Origin: Zobellella taiwanensis
Lineage (GTDB): Bacteria; Pseudomonadota; Gammaproteobacteria; Enterobacterales; Aeromonadaceae
Reading direction: 5' to 3'
Assembly: GCF_003012795.1 (NCBI RefSeq)
Contig: NZ_PXYH01000005.1
Coordinates: 114,518-178,517 of the forward strand
Length of the DNA: 64,000 nucleotides
Notes under the pieces: generated by a model
Told to the model about the DNA's origin: nothing
Database searches by the model: none
The model's input: the letters and a program-made list of their open reading frames with translations, nothing else
Shown: piece after piece, positions 57,050-64,000 of the stretch
Position numbering within the stretch: position 1 is the first letter of the stretch
Layout: every line of letters starts with the position of its first letter
Program-made: the position numbers and the translations under genes

Positions 57050-58051
57050 ATGAGCTTGGATATCGAACACATCATAGTGCACTCCCTGTTTTGCGACGAG
57101 CAGGGAGAGCCCCGGCTGGCGCTGCGGGAGCAGGAACTGGCCACCGGGCCCGCGGTCAACCGGCTGATGGGCGAGTTGCATCATGTTTACAACACCAAGG
57201 CAGGCAAGGTGTTCGGCTATTTCAATGAGGAAGACCAGGACGGTTTCCGGGATTTGGTGCGGCGGGTGGAGGATCAGAGCCTGACTTTTGCCGCCTTTTC
57301 CCACCTGGCGGCCGAACGGCTGCTGGCGGAACTCAAGCGCCTGGGCATGGACGAGCAGGGGGTGCTGCTGTTCGTGCGTTACCGCTGGCTCGGCGCCGAC
57401 TACCTGCTGATCGCGCTGCTCGACAACAAGGACAGCGTCACCGTGACCGACAAGCTGGAGGTCAGCCAGGCCAGCTACCTGGATTTGGGCCGGATGCAGC
57501 TGGCCGCCCGCCTGGACCTGACCGAGCTGCAGAGCCGGCCCGAATCGCGCCGCTACTTTTCCTTCATCAAGGGCCGGGCCGGGCGCAAGGTGTCCGACTT
57601 CTTCCTGAATTTCCTGTCCTGCGTGGAAGGCATGGATCCCAAGGCCCAAAGCCAGGGGCTGCTGAAGGCGGTGGACGAATACTGTCAGGCGCGCCAGCTC
57701 AGCCCCGAAGAGAAGCAGGAAAGCAAGGCGCTGGTCAGCCGGTATTGCCGCGAGCAGCTCAAGGAAGGGGAAGAGCTGGAGCTGCGCGAGCTGTCGGCGG
57801 AGCTGGGCACCGACGACGACCTGGATTTCTACCAGTTCGTCAGCGAGGAATACCAGCTGGAAGAACGCTTCCCGGTGGACAGATCCGCGCTCAAGGGGCT
57901 GACCAAATACGTGGGCTCCGGCGGCGGCCTGACCATCAGCTTTGAGCAGGCGCTGTTGGGCGAGCGCATCCAGTACGACGCGGAGACCGACACCCTGGTG
58001 ATAAGGGGGACGCCACCCAATCTCAAGGCACAGTTGCGGGGCCGGGAGTGA
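57050..58051 (+). CDS. yejK: Nucleoid-associated protein NdpA (YejK)
   Basis: 333 residues (E. coli 335). Associates with spermidine nucleoids; the exact role is unclear. The N-terminus LDIEHIIVHSL and the central RYFSFIKGRAGRKVSDFFLNFL are diagnostic. Confidence 0.95.
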   Translation: MSLDIEHIIVHSLFCDEQGEPRLALREQELATGPAVNRLMGELHHVYNTKAGKVFGYFNEEDQDGFRDLVRRVEDQSLTFAAFSHLAAERLLAELKRLGMDEQGVLLFVRYRWLGADYLLIALLDNKDSVTVTDKLEVSQASYLDLGRMQLAARLDLTELQSRPESRRYFSFIKGRAGRKVSDFFLNFLSCVEGMDPKAQSQGLLKAVDEYCQARQLSPEEKQESKALVSRYCREQLKEGEELELRELSAELGTDDDLDFYQFVSEEYQLEERFPVDRSALKGLTKYVGSGGGLTISFEQALLGERIQYDAETDTLVIRGTPPNLKAQLRGRE

Positions 58052-58200
58052 AAAGGGCGGGGCGGCGTCCTGCCGCCCCTGGACTGTAGCAAGTAGGCAT
58101 ACTTGGAACAGGAAAGGGAACATCTCGATGGCGGCCAGTCTAGCGACTGTGTTAGCTTTGTTGAACCGAATTAAACAGATAACCCCAATCGAGTTTTTCA

Positions 58201-59097
58201 ATGAGTCGTTGGCCCAGCCTGAAACAACTGACCTACCTGGTGGCGCTCGACGAGCACCAGAATTTCAACCGTGCCGCCAAGGCCTGCTTCGTCAGCCAGT
58301 CTACCCTGAGCTCCGGCCTGCAGAACCTGGAAGGCCTGCTTGGCGGCGAACTGATTGAGCGTGACCACAAGGCCTTCGTAATGACGCCGCTGGGCCGCCA
58401 GGTGGTGGCAAGGGCGCGCGAACTGCTGGCCCAGACCCGGGATCTGATGGAACTGGTGGAAGGGCAGAAGGGAGCGATGAAGGGCGCCATCCGGCTCGGT
58501 TGCATTCCCACCATAGCGCCTTTCCTGCTGAGCCGGCTGGTGCAGTCCTGCCGCGACCGCTATCCGGATCTGGATCTGCTGCTGCGGGAAGATACCACAT
58601 CCCAGTTGCTGGCCATGCTGCGATCCGGCGAGCTGGATCTGTTGCTGCTGGCCCTGCCCACCGACACCGAGGGCTTGCGCTCGCGGGTCATTGGCCAGGA
58701 TCCCTTTGTGCTGGTGATGCACCAGGAACAGGCAGGGGACTTTGCCCAGCCGGTGGATTATCGCCGCCTGCCGGATCACAGTATTTTTCTGCTGGAGCAG
58801 GAGCACTGCCTCACCGAGCACGCGGTGAGCGCCTGCCGGCTCACCGACAGGCGTAAAATCAACCCCTTCGCCGCGACCAGCCTGCACACCCTGGTGCAGA
58901 TGGTGGGGGCCGGGCTGGGCTCGACCTTTTTGCCGCGGATGGCGATCGACGCCGGCATTCTTGCCAACACCGATATCCTCGCCATGGCACCCCAGGGGGA
59001 CAAGGCCTACCGGGATATCGGCCTGGTATGGCGGCCCACCGCCACCCGGGTCGAAACCTTCTACCGGCTGGGCGATCTGGTGGCTGAACTGCTGTAA
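58201..59097 (+). CDS. oxyR: Hydrogen-peroxide sensor OxyR (LysR family)
   Basis: 298 residues. LysR helix-turn-helix in residues 20-45 (FNRAAKACFVSQSTLSSGL). The peroxide-sensing pair is Cys203 and Cys212, nine residues apart as in E. coli Cys199/Cys208. On oxidation it activates ahpCF, which is encoded next to it on the opposite strand and ends 57 bases away. Confidence 0.95.
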   Translation: MSRWPSLKQLTYLVALDEHQNFNRAAKACFVSQSTLSSGLQNLEGLLGGELIERDHKAFVMTPLGRQVVARARELLAQTRDLMELVEGQKGAMKGAIRLGCIPTIAPFLLSRLVQSCRDRYPDLDLLLREDTTSQLLAMLRSGELDLLLLALPTDTEGLRSRVIGQDPFVLVMHQEQAGDFAQPVDYRRLPDHSIFLLEQEHCLTEHAVSACRLTDRRKINPFAATSLHTLVQMVGAGLGSTFLPRMAIDAGILANTDILAMAPQGDKAYRDIGLVWRPTATRVETFYRLGDLVAELL

Positions 59098-59099
59098 AC

Positions 59100-59131
59100 A
59101 AAAAAAAGCGGAGTGCCGTGGGGCACTCCGC
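59100..59131 (-). terminator. Intrinsic terminator of ahpF
   Basis: Stem GCGGAGTGCC / GGCACTCCGC with four-base loop. The T8 run lies on the minus strand side, so it ends ahpF rather than oxyR. Confidence 0.88.
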
Positions 59132-59154
59132 GGGTTGGTCCCGATACCGCCGGC

Positions 59155-60702
59155 TCAGGCGCCGGCGCGGATCAGGTGGTCGAAGGCGCCGAGGGCGGCG
59201 GTGGCGCCGGCCCCCATGGAGATGATGATCTGCTTGTAGGGCACAGTGGTGGCGTCGCCGGCGGCGAACACCCCGGCCATGGAGGTCGCACCCTTGGCGT
59301 CGATCACCACCTCGCCGAAGCGGGTCAGTTCCACTTCCGAACCTTTCAGGAACTCGGTGTTGGGCACCAGGCCAATCTGCACGAAGATACCCGCCACGTC
59401 CAGGCGCTTGGATTCGCCACTGACCCGGTCGGTGTACTGCATGCCGGTGACCTTGCTGCCGTCGCCCAGCACTTCGGTGGTCTGGGCATTCATGATGATG
59501 TCGATATTGCCCATGGAGCGGGCCTTGCGCTGCAGTACCTCGTCGGCACGCAGGGTATCGGCGAACTCCAGCACGGTGACGTGCTCGACGATGCCGGCCA
59601 GGTCGATGGCCGCTTCAATGCCGGAGTTGCCGCCGCCGACCACGGCCACTTTTTTCCCTTTGAAGAAGGGGCCGTCGCAGTGTGGGCAGTAGGCCACGCC
59701 CCTGGTACGGTACTCGGTCTCGCCGGGCACATTCAGCTCGCGCCAGCGCGCGCCGGTGGCCAGGATCACCGCCTTGCTCTTGAGGGTGGCGCCGCTGGCC
59801 AGGGGCAGCTCGATAAGCTCCCCGCGGTGGATGCCGGCCGCCCGCTGGTCGGTGATGATGTCCACCCCGTATTCCCTGACGTGCTGCTCCAGGCTGGCGG
59901 CCAGCTTGGGTCCCTCGGTGTAGGGCACGGAAATGAAGTTTTCGATGCCGACGGTGTCCATTACCTGGCCGCCGAAGCGTTCGGCCACCATGCCGGTACG
60001 GATCCCCTTGCGGGCGGCGTAAATGGCGGCGGCGGCTCCGGCCGGGCCACCACCCACCACCAGCACGTCGTAGGGGGCTTTTTCGGCGAGGGCGGCGGCC
60101 TTGCGCTCGGCGGCGCCGGTATCAATCTTGCCGATGATTTCTTCCAGGCTCATGCGGCCCTGGCCAAAATGCTCGCCATTGAGGTAGACGGCGGGCACGG
60201 CCATCACCTGGCGTTCGTTGACCTCGTCCTGGAACAGGGCACCGTCGATCATCACATGGCTGATGTTCGGGTTCAGGGTCGCCATCAGGTTCAGCGCCTG
60301 CACCACATCCGGGCAGTTCTGGCAGGACAGGGAGATATAGGTTTCAAAATGGAACTCGCCCTCGAGATTGCGGATCTGCTCCAGCAACTCGGGGGAAGCC
60401 TTGGACGGATGGCCGCCGGCCTGCAGCAGGGCCAGCACCAGTGAGGTGAACTCGTGACCCATGGGGATACCGGCAAAGCTGACCCGCGGCGTTTGCCCGG
60501 CGGGCGCGATGCTCATGCTGGGGGTACGAGCGGCTTCGGCTTCCTTGAGGCTGATCTTGCCGGAAAGCCCACTGATTTCGGTGGCCAGTTCCAGCAATTC
60601 CTTGGATTTGGGGCTGTCATCACCGGACACGCTGATCTCTATCGGAGAGACGATGTTCTGCAGATAGGTGTCCAGTTGTTTTTTCAGGTTAGCATCTAAC
60701 AT
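59155..60702 (-). CDS. ahpF: Alkyl hydroperoxide reductase subunit F
   Basis: 515 residues. NADH:AhpC disulfide reductase. N-terminal domain with Cys127-x2-Cys130 (SCQNCP) relays electrons from the thioredoxin-reductase-like part, which has FAD motif [12 protein letters not shown] and redox pair YCPHCDG near residue 343. Downstream of ahpC, separated by a hairpin. Confidence 0.97.
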   Translation of the reverse strand: MLDANLKKQLDTYLQNIVSPIEISVSGDDSPKSKELLELATEISGLSGKISLKEAEAARTPSMSIAPAGQTPRVSFAGIPMGHEFTSLVLALLQAGGHPSKASPELLEQIRNLEGEFHFETYISLSCQNCPDVVQALNLMATLNPNISHVMIDGALFQDEVNERQVMAVPAVYLNGEHFGQGRMSLEEIIGKIDTGAAERKAAALAEKAPYDVLVVGGGPAGAAAAIYAARKGIRTGMVAERFGGQVMDTVGIENFISVPYTEGPKLAASLEQHVREYGVDIITDQRAAGIHRGELIELPLASGATLKSKAVILATGARWRELNVPGETEYRTRGVAYCPHCDGPFFKGKKVAVVGGGNSGIEAAIDLAGIVEHVTVLEFADTLRADEVLQRKARSMGNIDIIMNAQTTEVLGDGSKVTGMQYTDRVSGESKRLDVAGIFVQIGLVPNTEFLKGSEVELTRFGEVVIDAKGATSMAGVFAAGDATTVPYKQIIISMGAGATAALGAFDHLIRAGA

Positions 60703-60731
60703 AGTCGTGTCCTGTGCTGAATTTTGGGTAT

Positions 60732-60780
60732 AAAAAACCCGGCCCGCCGACCGGATGAGATGTCATCGCAGCGGGCCGGG
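60732..60780 (-). terminator. Hairpin with T-run between ahpC and ahpF (attenuator)
   Basis: Stem CCCGGCCCGC (60738-60747) with GCGGGCCGGG (60771-60780), then T6 on the minus strand. Positioned 16 bases after ahpC. It should let only part of the transcription reach ahpF, matching the higher need for AhpC. Confidence 0.8.
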
Positions 60781-60795
60781 GTAGGGCTGGCGGTG

Positions 60796-61362
60796 TTAGA
60801 TCTTGCCGACCAGGTCCAGAGACGGCGCCAGGGTGGCTTCGCCTTCCTGCCACTTGGCGGGGCAGACTTCACCCGGGTGGGCAGCTACGTACTGGGCAGC
60901 CTTGATCTTGCGAACCAGGTCGGAGGCGTCGCGGCCGATGCCTTCGGCGGTCACTTCGATGGCCTGGATCACGCCCTGGGGGTCGATGATGAAGGTGGCA
61001 CGGTCGGCCAGGCCCTGGCCTTCACGCATGACACCGAAGTTGTTGGTGATGGTGCCGGTCTGGTCGCCCAGCATGTAGTACTGGATCTTGCCGATGGTTT
61101 CGGAGCTGTCGTGCCAGGCCTTGTGGGTGAAGTGGGTGTCGGTGGACACGGAGTACACTTCAACGCCCATTTTCTGCAGCTCGGCGTAGTGGTCGGCCAG
61201 GTCGCCCAGCTCGGTGGGGCAGACGAAGGTGAAGTCGGCCGGGTAGAAGAAGACGACAGACCACTTGCCTTTCAGGTCGGCTTCGGTCACTTCCACGAAT
61301 TTACCCTGGTGGTAAGCCTGGGCGGTAAAGGGTTTGATTTCGGTATTGATGGAAACGGCCAT
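60796..61362 (-). CDS. ahpC: Alkyl hydroperoxide reductase AhpC (peroxiredoxin)
   Basis: 188 residues. Typical 2-Cys peroxiredoxin. Peroxidatic Cys48 (DFTFVCPTE) and resolving Cys167 (GEVCPAKW). Reduces H2O2 and organic peroxides. AAAGGAG precedes the ATG by seven bases. Operon ahpC-ahpF beside oxyR. Confidence 0.98.
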   Translation of the reverse strand: MAVSINTEIKPFTAQAYHQGKFVEVTEADLKGKWSVVFFYPADFTFVCPTELGDLADHYAELQKMGVEVYSVSTDTHFTHKAWHDSSETIGKIQYYMLGDQTGTITNNFGVMREGQGLADRATFIIDPQGVIQAIEVTAEGIGRDASDLVRKIKAAQYVAAHPGEVCPAKWQEGEATLAPSLDLVGKI

Positions 61363-61416
61363 GAATTAGCTCCTTTATTTCCGTGAGTGGATGAGTTTCT
61401 CTCTCGAACGCTGTCC

Positions 61417-61475
61417 ATACTAGGCGCTCTTAATCATCGAATAAAGTCATTATTTTCTATCGCAGTGATTGATAA
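61417..61475 (-). promoter_or_regulatory. Putative ahpC promoter with possible OxyR site
   Basis: Minus-strand -10 TAGTAT (61417-61422) and weak -35 TTATTC (61439-61444). Just upstream lies an AT-rich stretch with GATAG (61457-61461 complement) and related ATNG words. OxyR normally binds next to -35, so this is the expected place, but the match is partial. Confidence 0.35.
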
Positions 61476-62206
61476 ATCCGATTGATTGAAGGTACGCGCC
61501 CGGGCAGGCTCAGTTTCGGATGGCGCCGGCAGAGCCTCGCCACCCGGCTTTGGAATGCCTGCATAAGCTAGCCCTTTTTTGTGCGCATCGCTACCCCCTC
61601 AAAATGACAAAACAACAACACACGGGTACCGGACGGACGCCATGGCTGAGGCGGACGGTTTTTTTGCATCCGCAAAAAATACTCTGGCGGCCTTTTTCGC
61701 AGCTGTTTTTTTTCTCTCATCCCTTGCGCTGCCTGGCCTGGCGCGCCGATATCAGGAAAAAAGATAAACATTGGAGTTTGGTCGGGATTATTTATTGCTT
61801 ATGTATTAATTTTTCGTAACTTTATTACTTTTTAGCTATTTGAAGTCGCTTTTAAAATTTTGGTTTATTTTTATTTTTTCTTTTTAATCAGTGCTTTGCT
61901 GATCATCGTTAAGCGTTTCCGGTTATGTGAGCTATGTTGTGTTTTAGTAAAATTGGATCTTGATCTCCCGCCGTTTTTTGCGCAACGTAATAACTGCACC
62001 GCAACGTAACACAGTGCCGCGGCAGGGAAAGGCGGCGGTGCCGCATCCCCGGCACCGGCCATACCAGCGGAAACGAGCTGCAAAGCCAACGATAACAACG
62101 ACAAGGTGACTGCCAAGCCGAGCGGTTTATGCCCCTCGGGTTTGACAGGGAAGTGTCAAGCATCCGCAACCGGGTTGCTCAACTTAAACAAGACAGGACT
62201 GGAACC
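61476..62206. other. Long intergenic region upstream of aceA, no gene seen
   Basis: About 730 bases without a supported gene. 61476-61760 is mixed and has short frames without family features. 61765-61910 is strongly AT-rich with many T-runs, standing out from the GC-rich background, and suits a promoter or nucleoid-protein binding region. 61975-62110 has GC-rich dyads (e.g. gccgcggc). The aceA leader is therefore long. Confidence 0.5.
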
Positions 62207-63805
62207 ATGCCATACGCCAATGAAATCGATACCCTGGCCACCCTTATCAAGCAAAATCCGAGCTGGGGGGCCATCAAGCCCGAATACGCCGCCCGCATGC
62301 GGGTGCAAAACCGCTTCAAAACCGGCCTCGACATCGCCAAATACACCGCCCGTATCATGCGCGAAGACATGGCCGCCTACGACAGGGACTCGTCCCAATA
62401 CACTCAGTCCCTGGGCTGCTGGCACGGTTTCATCGGCCAGCAGAAGCTGATTTCCATCAAAAAGCATTTCGGCAGCACCCAGCGGCGCTACCTCTACCTG
62501 TCCGGCTGGATGGTGGCGGCCCTGCGCTCCGAGTTCGGCCCGCTGCCGGATCAATCCATGCACGAGAAGACCTCGGTGCCGGCCCTGATCGAGGAGCTCT
62601 ACACCTTCCTGCGCCAGGCCGACGCCTGGGAGCTGAACCACCTGTTCCGCGCCCTGGAAGAAGCCCAGAAGGCCGGTGACGAGGCCAAGGCCAAGGACAT
62701 TCTGAGCCAGATCGACAACCACGAAACCCATGTGGTGCCGATTGTCGCCGACATCGATGCCGGCTTCGGTAACGCCGAGGCGACCTACCTGCTGGCCAGG
62801 AAGATGATCGAAGCGGGGGCCTGCTGCATCCAGATAGAAAACCAGGTGTCCGACGAGAAGCAGTGCGGCCACCAGGATGGCAAGGTGACGGTGCCCCACG
62901 CCGACTTCCTGGCCAAGATCAACGCGGTACGCCTGGCCTTCCTGGAACTGGGGGTGGACGACGGCGTGATAGTGGCGCGCACCGACTCCCTGGGGGCCGG
63001 CCTGACCAAGCAGATCGCGGTGACCCACGAGCCGGGGGATCTGGGGGATCTGTACAACAGCTTCCTCGATGGCGACTACATCGACAGTGCCTCCGACATC
63101 GACAACGGCGACGTGGTGATCAAGTCCCAGGGCAAGCTGCTCAAGGTCAAGCGTCTGGCCTCCGGCCTGTTCTGCTTCAAGCCGGGTTCCGGCGAGGACC
63201 GGGTGGTGCTGGACTGCATCACCAGCCTGCAGCACGGCGCCGACCTGCTGTGGATCGAGACCGAGAAGCCCCATATCGGCCAGATCAAGGGCATGGTGGA
63301 CCGTATCCGTGAAGTGGTGCCCAATGCCAAGCTGGTGTACAACAACAGCCCGTCCTTCAACTGGACCCTGAACTTCCGCCAGCAGGTATTCGACGCCTGG
63401 GCCGCCGAAGGCAAGGATCTGTCCGGCTACGACCGCGCCAGGCTGATGAGCGCCGACTACGACGACACCGAACTGGGCCGCCTGGCCGACCAGTGGACCG
63501 CCAACTTCCAGCGCGACGCGGCCCGGGAAGCCGGCATCTTCCACCACCTGATCACCCTGCCGACCTACCACACCGCGGCCCTGTCCACCGACAACCTGGC
63601 CAAGGGCTACTTCGGCGACGAGGGCATGCTGGCCTATGTGGCAGGCGTACAGCGCCAGGAGATTCGCCAGGGTATCGCCACCGTCAAGCACCAGGACATG
63701 GCCGGCTCCAACATCGGCGACGACCACAAGGAGTTCTTCGCCGGCGAGGCGGCGCTGAAGGCCGGCGGCAAGGACAACACCATGGGCCAGTTCGAAAATA
63801 TCTGA
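62207..63805 (+). CDS. aceA: Isocitrate lyase, long (Pseudomonas-type) form
   Basis: 532 residues from ATG 62207; E. coli AceA has 434, while the P. aeruginosa type has about 531. Glyoxylate-shunt cleavage of isocitrate to succinate and glyoxylate. Catalytic Cys220 lies in QCGH (motif KQCGHQDGK), and PIVADIDAGFGN binds metal and substrate. Malate synthase (aceB) is not adjacent, so the shunt genes are split. With FadE, supports growth on fatty acids or acetate. Confidence 0.96.
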   Translation: MPYANEIDTLATLIKQNPSWGAIKPEYAARMRVQNRFKTGLDIAKYTARIMREDMAAYDRDSSQYTQSLGCWHGFIGQQKLISIKKHFGSTQRRYLYLSGWMVAALRSEFGPLPDQSMHEKTSVPALIEELYTFLRQADAWELNHLFRALEEAQKAGDEAKAKDILSQIDNHETHVVPIVADIDAGFGNAEATYLLARKMIEAGACCIQIENQVSDEKQCGHQDGKVTVPHADFLAKINAVRLAFLELGVDDGVIVARTDSLGAGLTKQIAVTHEPGDLGDLYNSFLDGDYIDSASDIDNGDVVIKSQGKLLKVKRLASGLFCFKPGSGEDRVVLDCITSLQHGADLLWIETEKPHIGQIKGMVDRIREVVPNAKLVYNNSPSFNWTLNFRQQVFDAWAAEGKDLSGYDRARLMSADYDDTELGRLADQWTANFQRDAAREAGIFHHLITLPTYHTAALSTDNLAKGYFGDEGMLAYVAGVQRQEIRQGIATVKHQDMAGSNIGDDHKEFFAGEAALKAGGKDNTMGQFENI

Positions 63806-63854
63806 CCCGGGTCCGAAACAACGGAAAAATACTAACTAGGTCCATCTCGTTTTT

Positions 63855-63880
63855 GGCAGCCTCCGGGCTGCCTTTTTTTT
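63855..63880 (+). terminator. Intrinsic terminator of aceA
   Basis: Stem GGCAGCC / GGCTGCC with four-base loop and T8. A second hairpin (TTTGCC...GGCAAA, 63881-63904) follows at once. Confidence 0.92.
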
Positions 63881-64000
63881 GTTTGCCCGGCGAAGCCGGC
63901 AAACCCGGCCATCTGAAAGAAGATGGCGTCACCCCGACTGAGGGGAAGACAATCCGACTGGCAAGGGCGCCACTGGCCAACGGTGGGGTCTGAAGGAAGC
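63881..64000 (+). other. Structured sequence at window end, possible 5' part of a group II intron
   Basis: Directly after the aceA terminator come hairpins GTTTGCC.../GGCAAAC and CATCT-GAAAGA-AGATG, then GACTGGCAAGGG, CACTGGCCAACGGT and GGTCTGAAGGAAGC. From memory these last words resemble domain I of bacterial group II introns with LtrA-type reverse transcriptases. Some group II introns insert just after terminators. The 5' boundary (GUGYG) is not resolved, and the ORF would lie beyond the window. Confidence 0.35.

Noticed and set aside
61520..61819. Small plus-strand gene of 99 residues before aceA
   Set aside because: Composition follows T-runs and low-complexity DNA, no Shine-Dalgarno, no family features.
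63905..64000. Cobalamin or TPP riboswitch
   Set aside because: GGCGCCACTG superficially recalls the B12 box, but the other conserved blocks are missing or in the wrong order.

Overview
The window is about 64 kb of GC-rich gammaproteobacterial chromosome, essentially all core genome. I place it near Aeromonadaceae (an Oceanimonas/Zobellella-like marine genus). This is an inference from GC-rich codon use plus E. coli-like gene orders: miaB-phoH-ybeY-corC next to ubiF; pth-ychF; prs, ispE and lolB facing hemA-prfA-prmC-sirB1-kdsA; fadE divergent from gmhA-yafJ; purMN divergent from upp-uraA, then hda, yfgD, bepA and perM; yejK divergent from yejL-yejM; oxyR beside ahpCF. No prophage, insertion sequence, integrase or CRISPR array was found.

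Layout. 0-5 kb: RNA modification and ribosome maturation genes (corC truncated by the window edge, ybeY, phoH, miaB) and ubiquinone synthesis (ubiF). 5-6 kb: a tRNA operon on the minus strand (Met-Gln-Gln-Met-Leu-Gln) with two decayed tRNA-Gln copies between genes. 6-17 kb: translation and envelope genes (ychF, pth, prs, ispE, lolB, hemA, prfA, prmC, sirB1, kdsA). 17-21 kb: an amino-acid ABC transporter in an operon with a homocysteine methyltransferase. 21-24 kb: truncated globin, slipin and NfeD protease. 24-34 kb: an iron-uptake region (FhuF-like reductase, ravA-viaA, TonB-dependent siderophore receptor, FhuBDC-type importer) with two good Fur-box candidates. 34-41 kb: fadE with a FadR-like site, gmhA, yafJ, a long REP-like palindrome, and a Lon-type protease coupled to an unrecognised USP-like gene. 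41-53 kb: purine and uracil salvage, hda, bepA, perM and an NSS transporter. 53-59 kb: cnoX, a phosphopantetheinyl transferase, an NlpC hydrolase, yejM-yejL and yejK. 58-64 kb: oxyR with ahpC-ahpF, then isocitrate lyase. The last ~100 bases look like the start of a structured RNA, possibly a group II intron.

The most unusual signal is a family of heptanucleotide tandem repeats (units CCCCAAT, CCCGAAT, CCCCAGT, CCCGAGT or GGGGATT) at five places. All five lie between converging transcription units and none elsewhere. Each is built with a G-rich arm on the left and a C-rich arm on the right of the plus strand, so it can fold as a hairpin and its G-rich strand could form quadruplexes. I read them as mobile or slippage-prone repeats that act as two-way transcription barriers; that function is inference.
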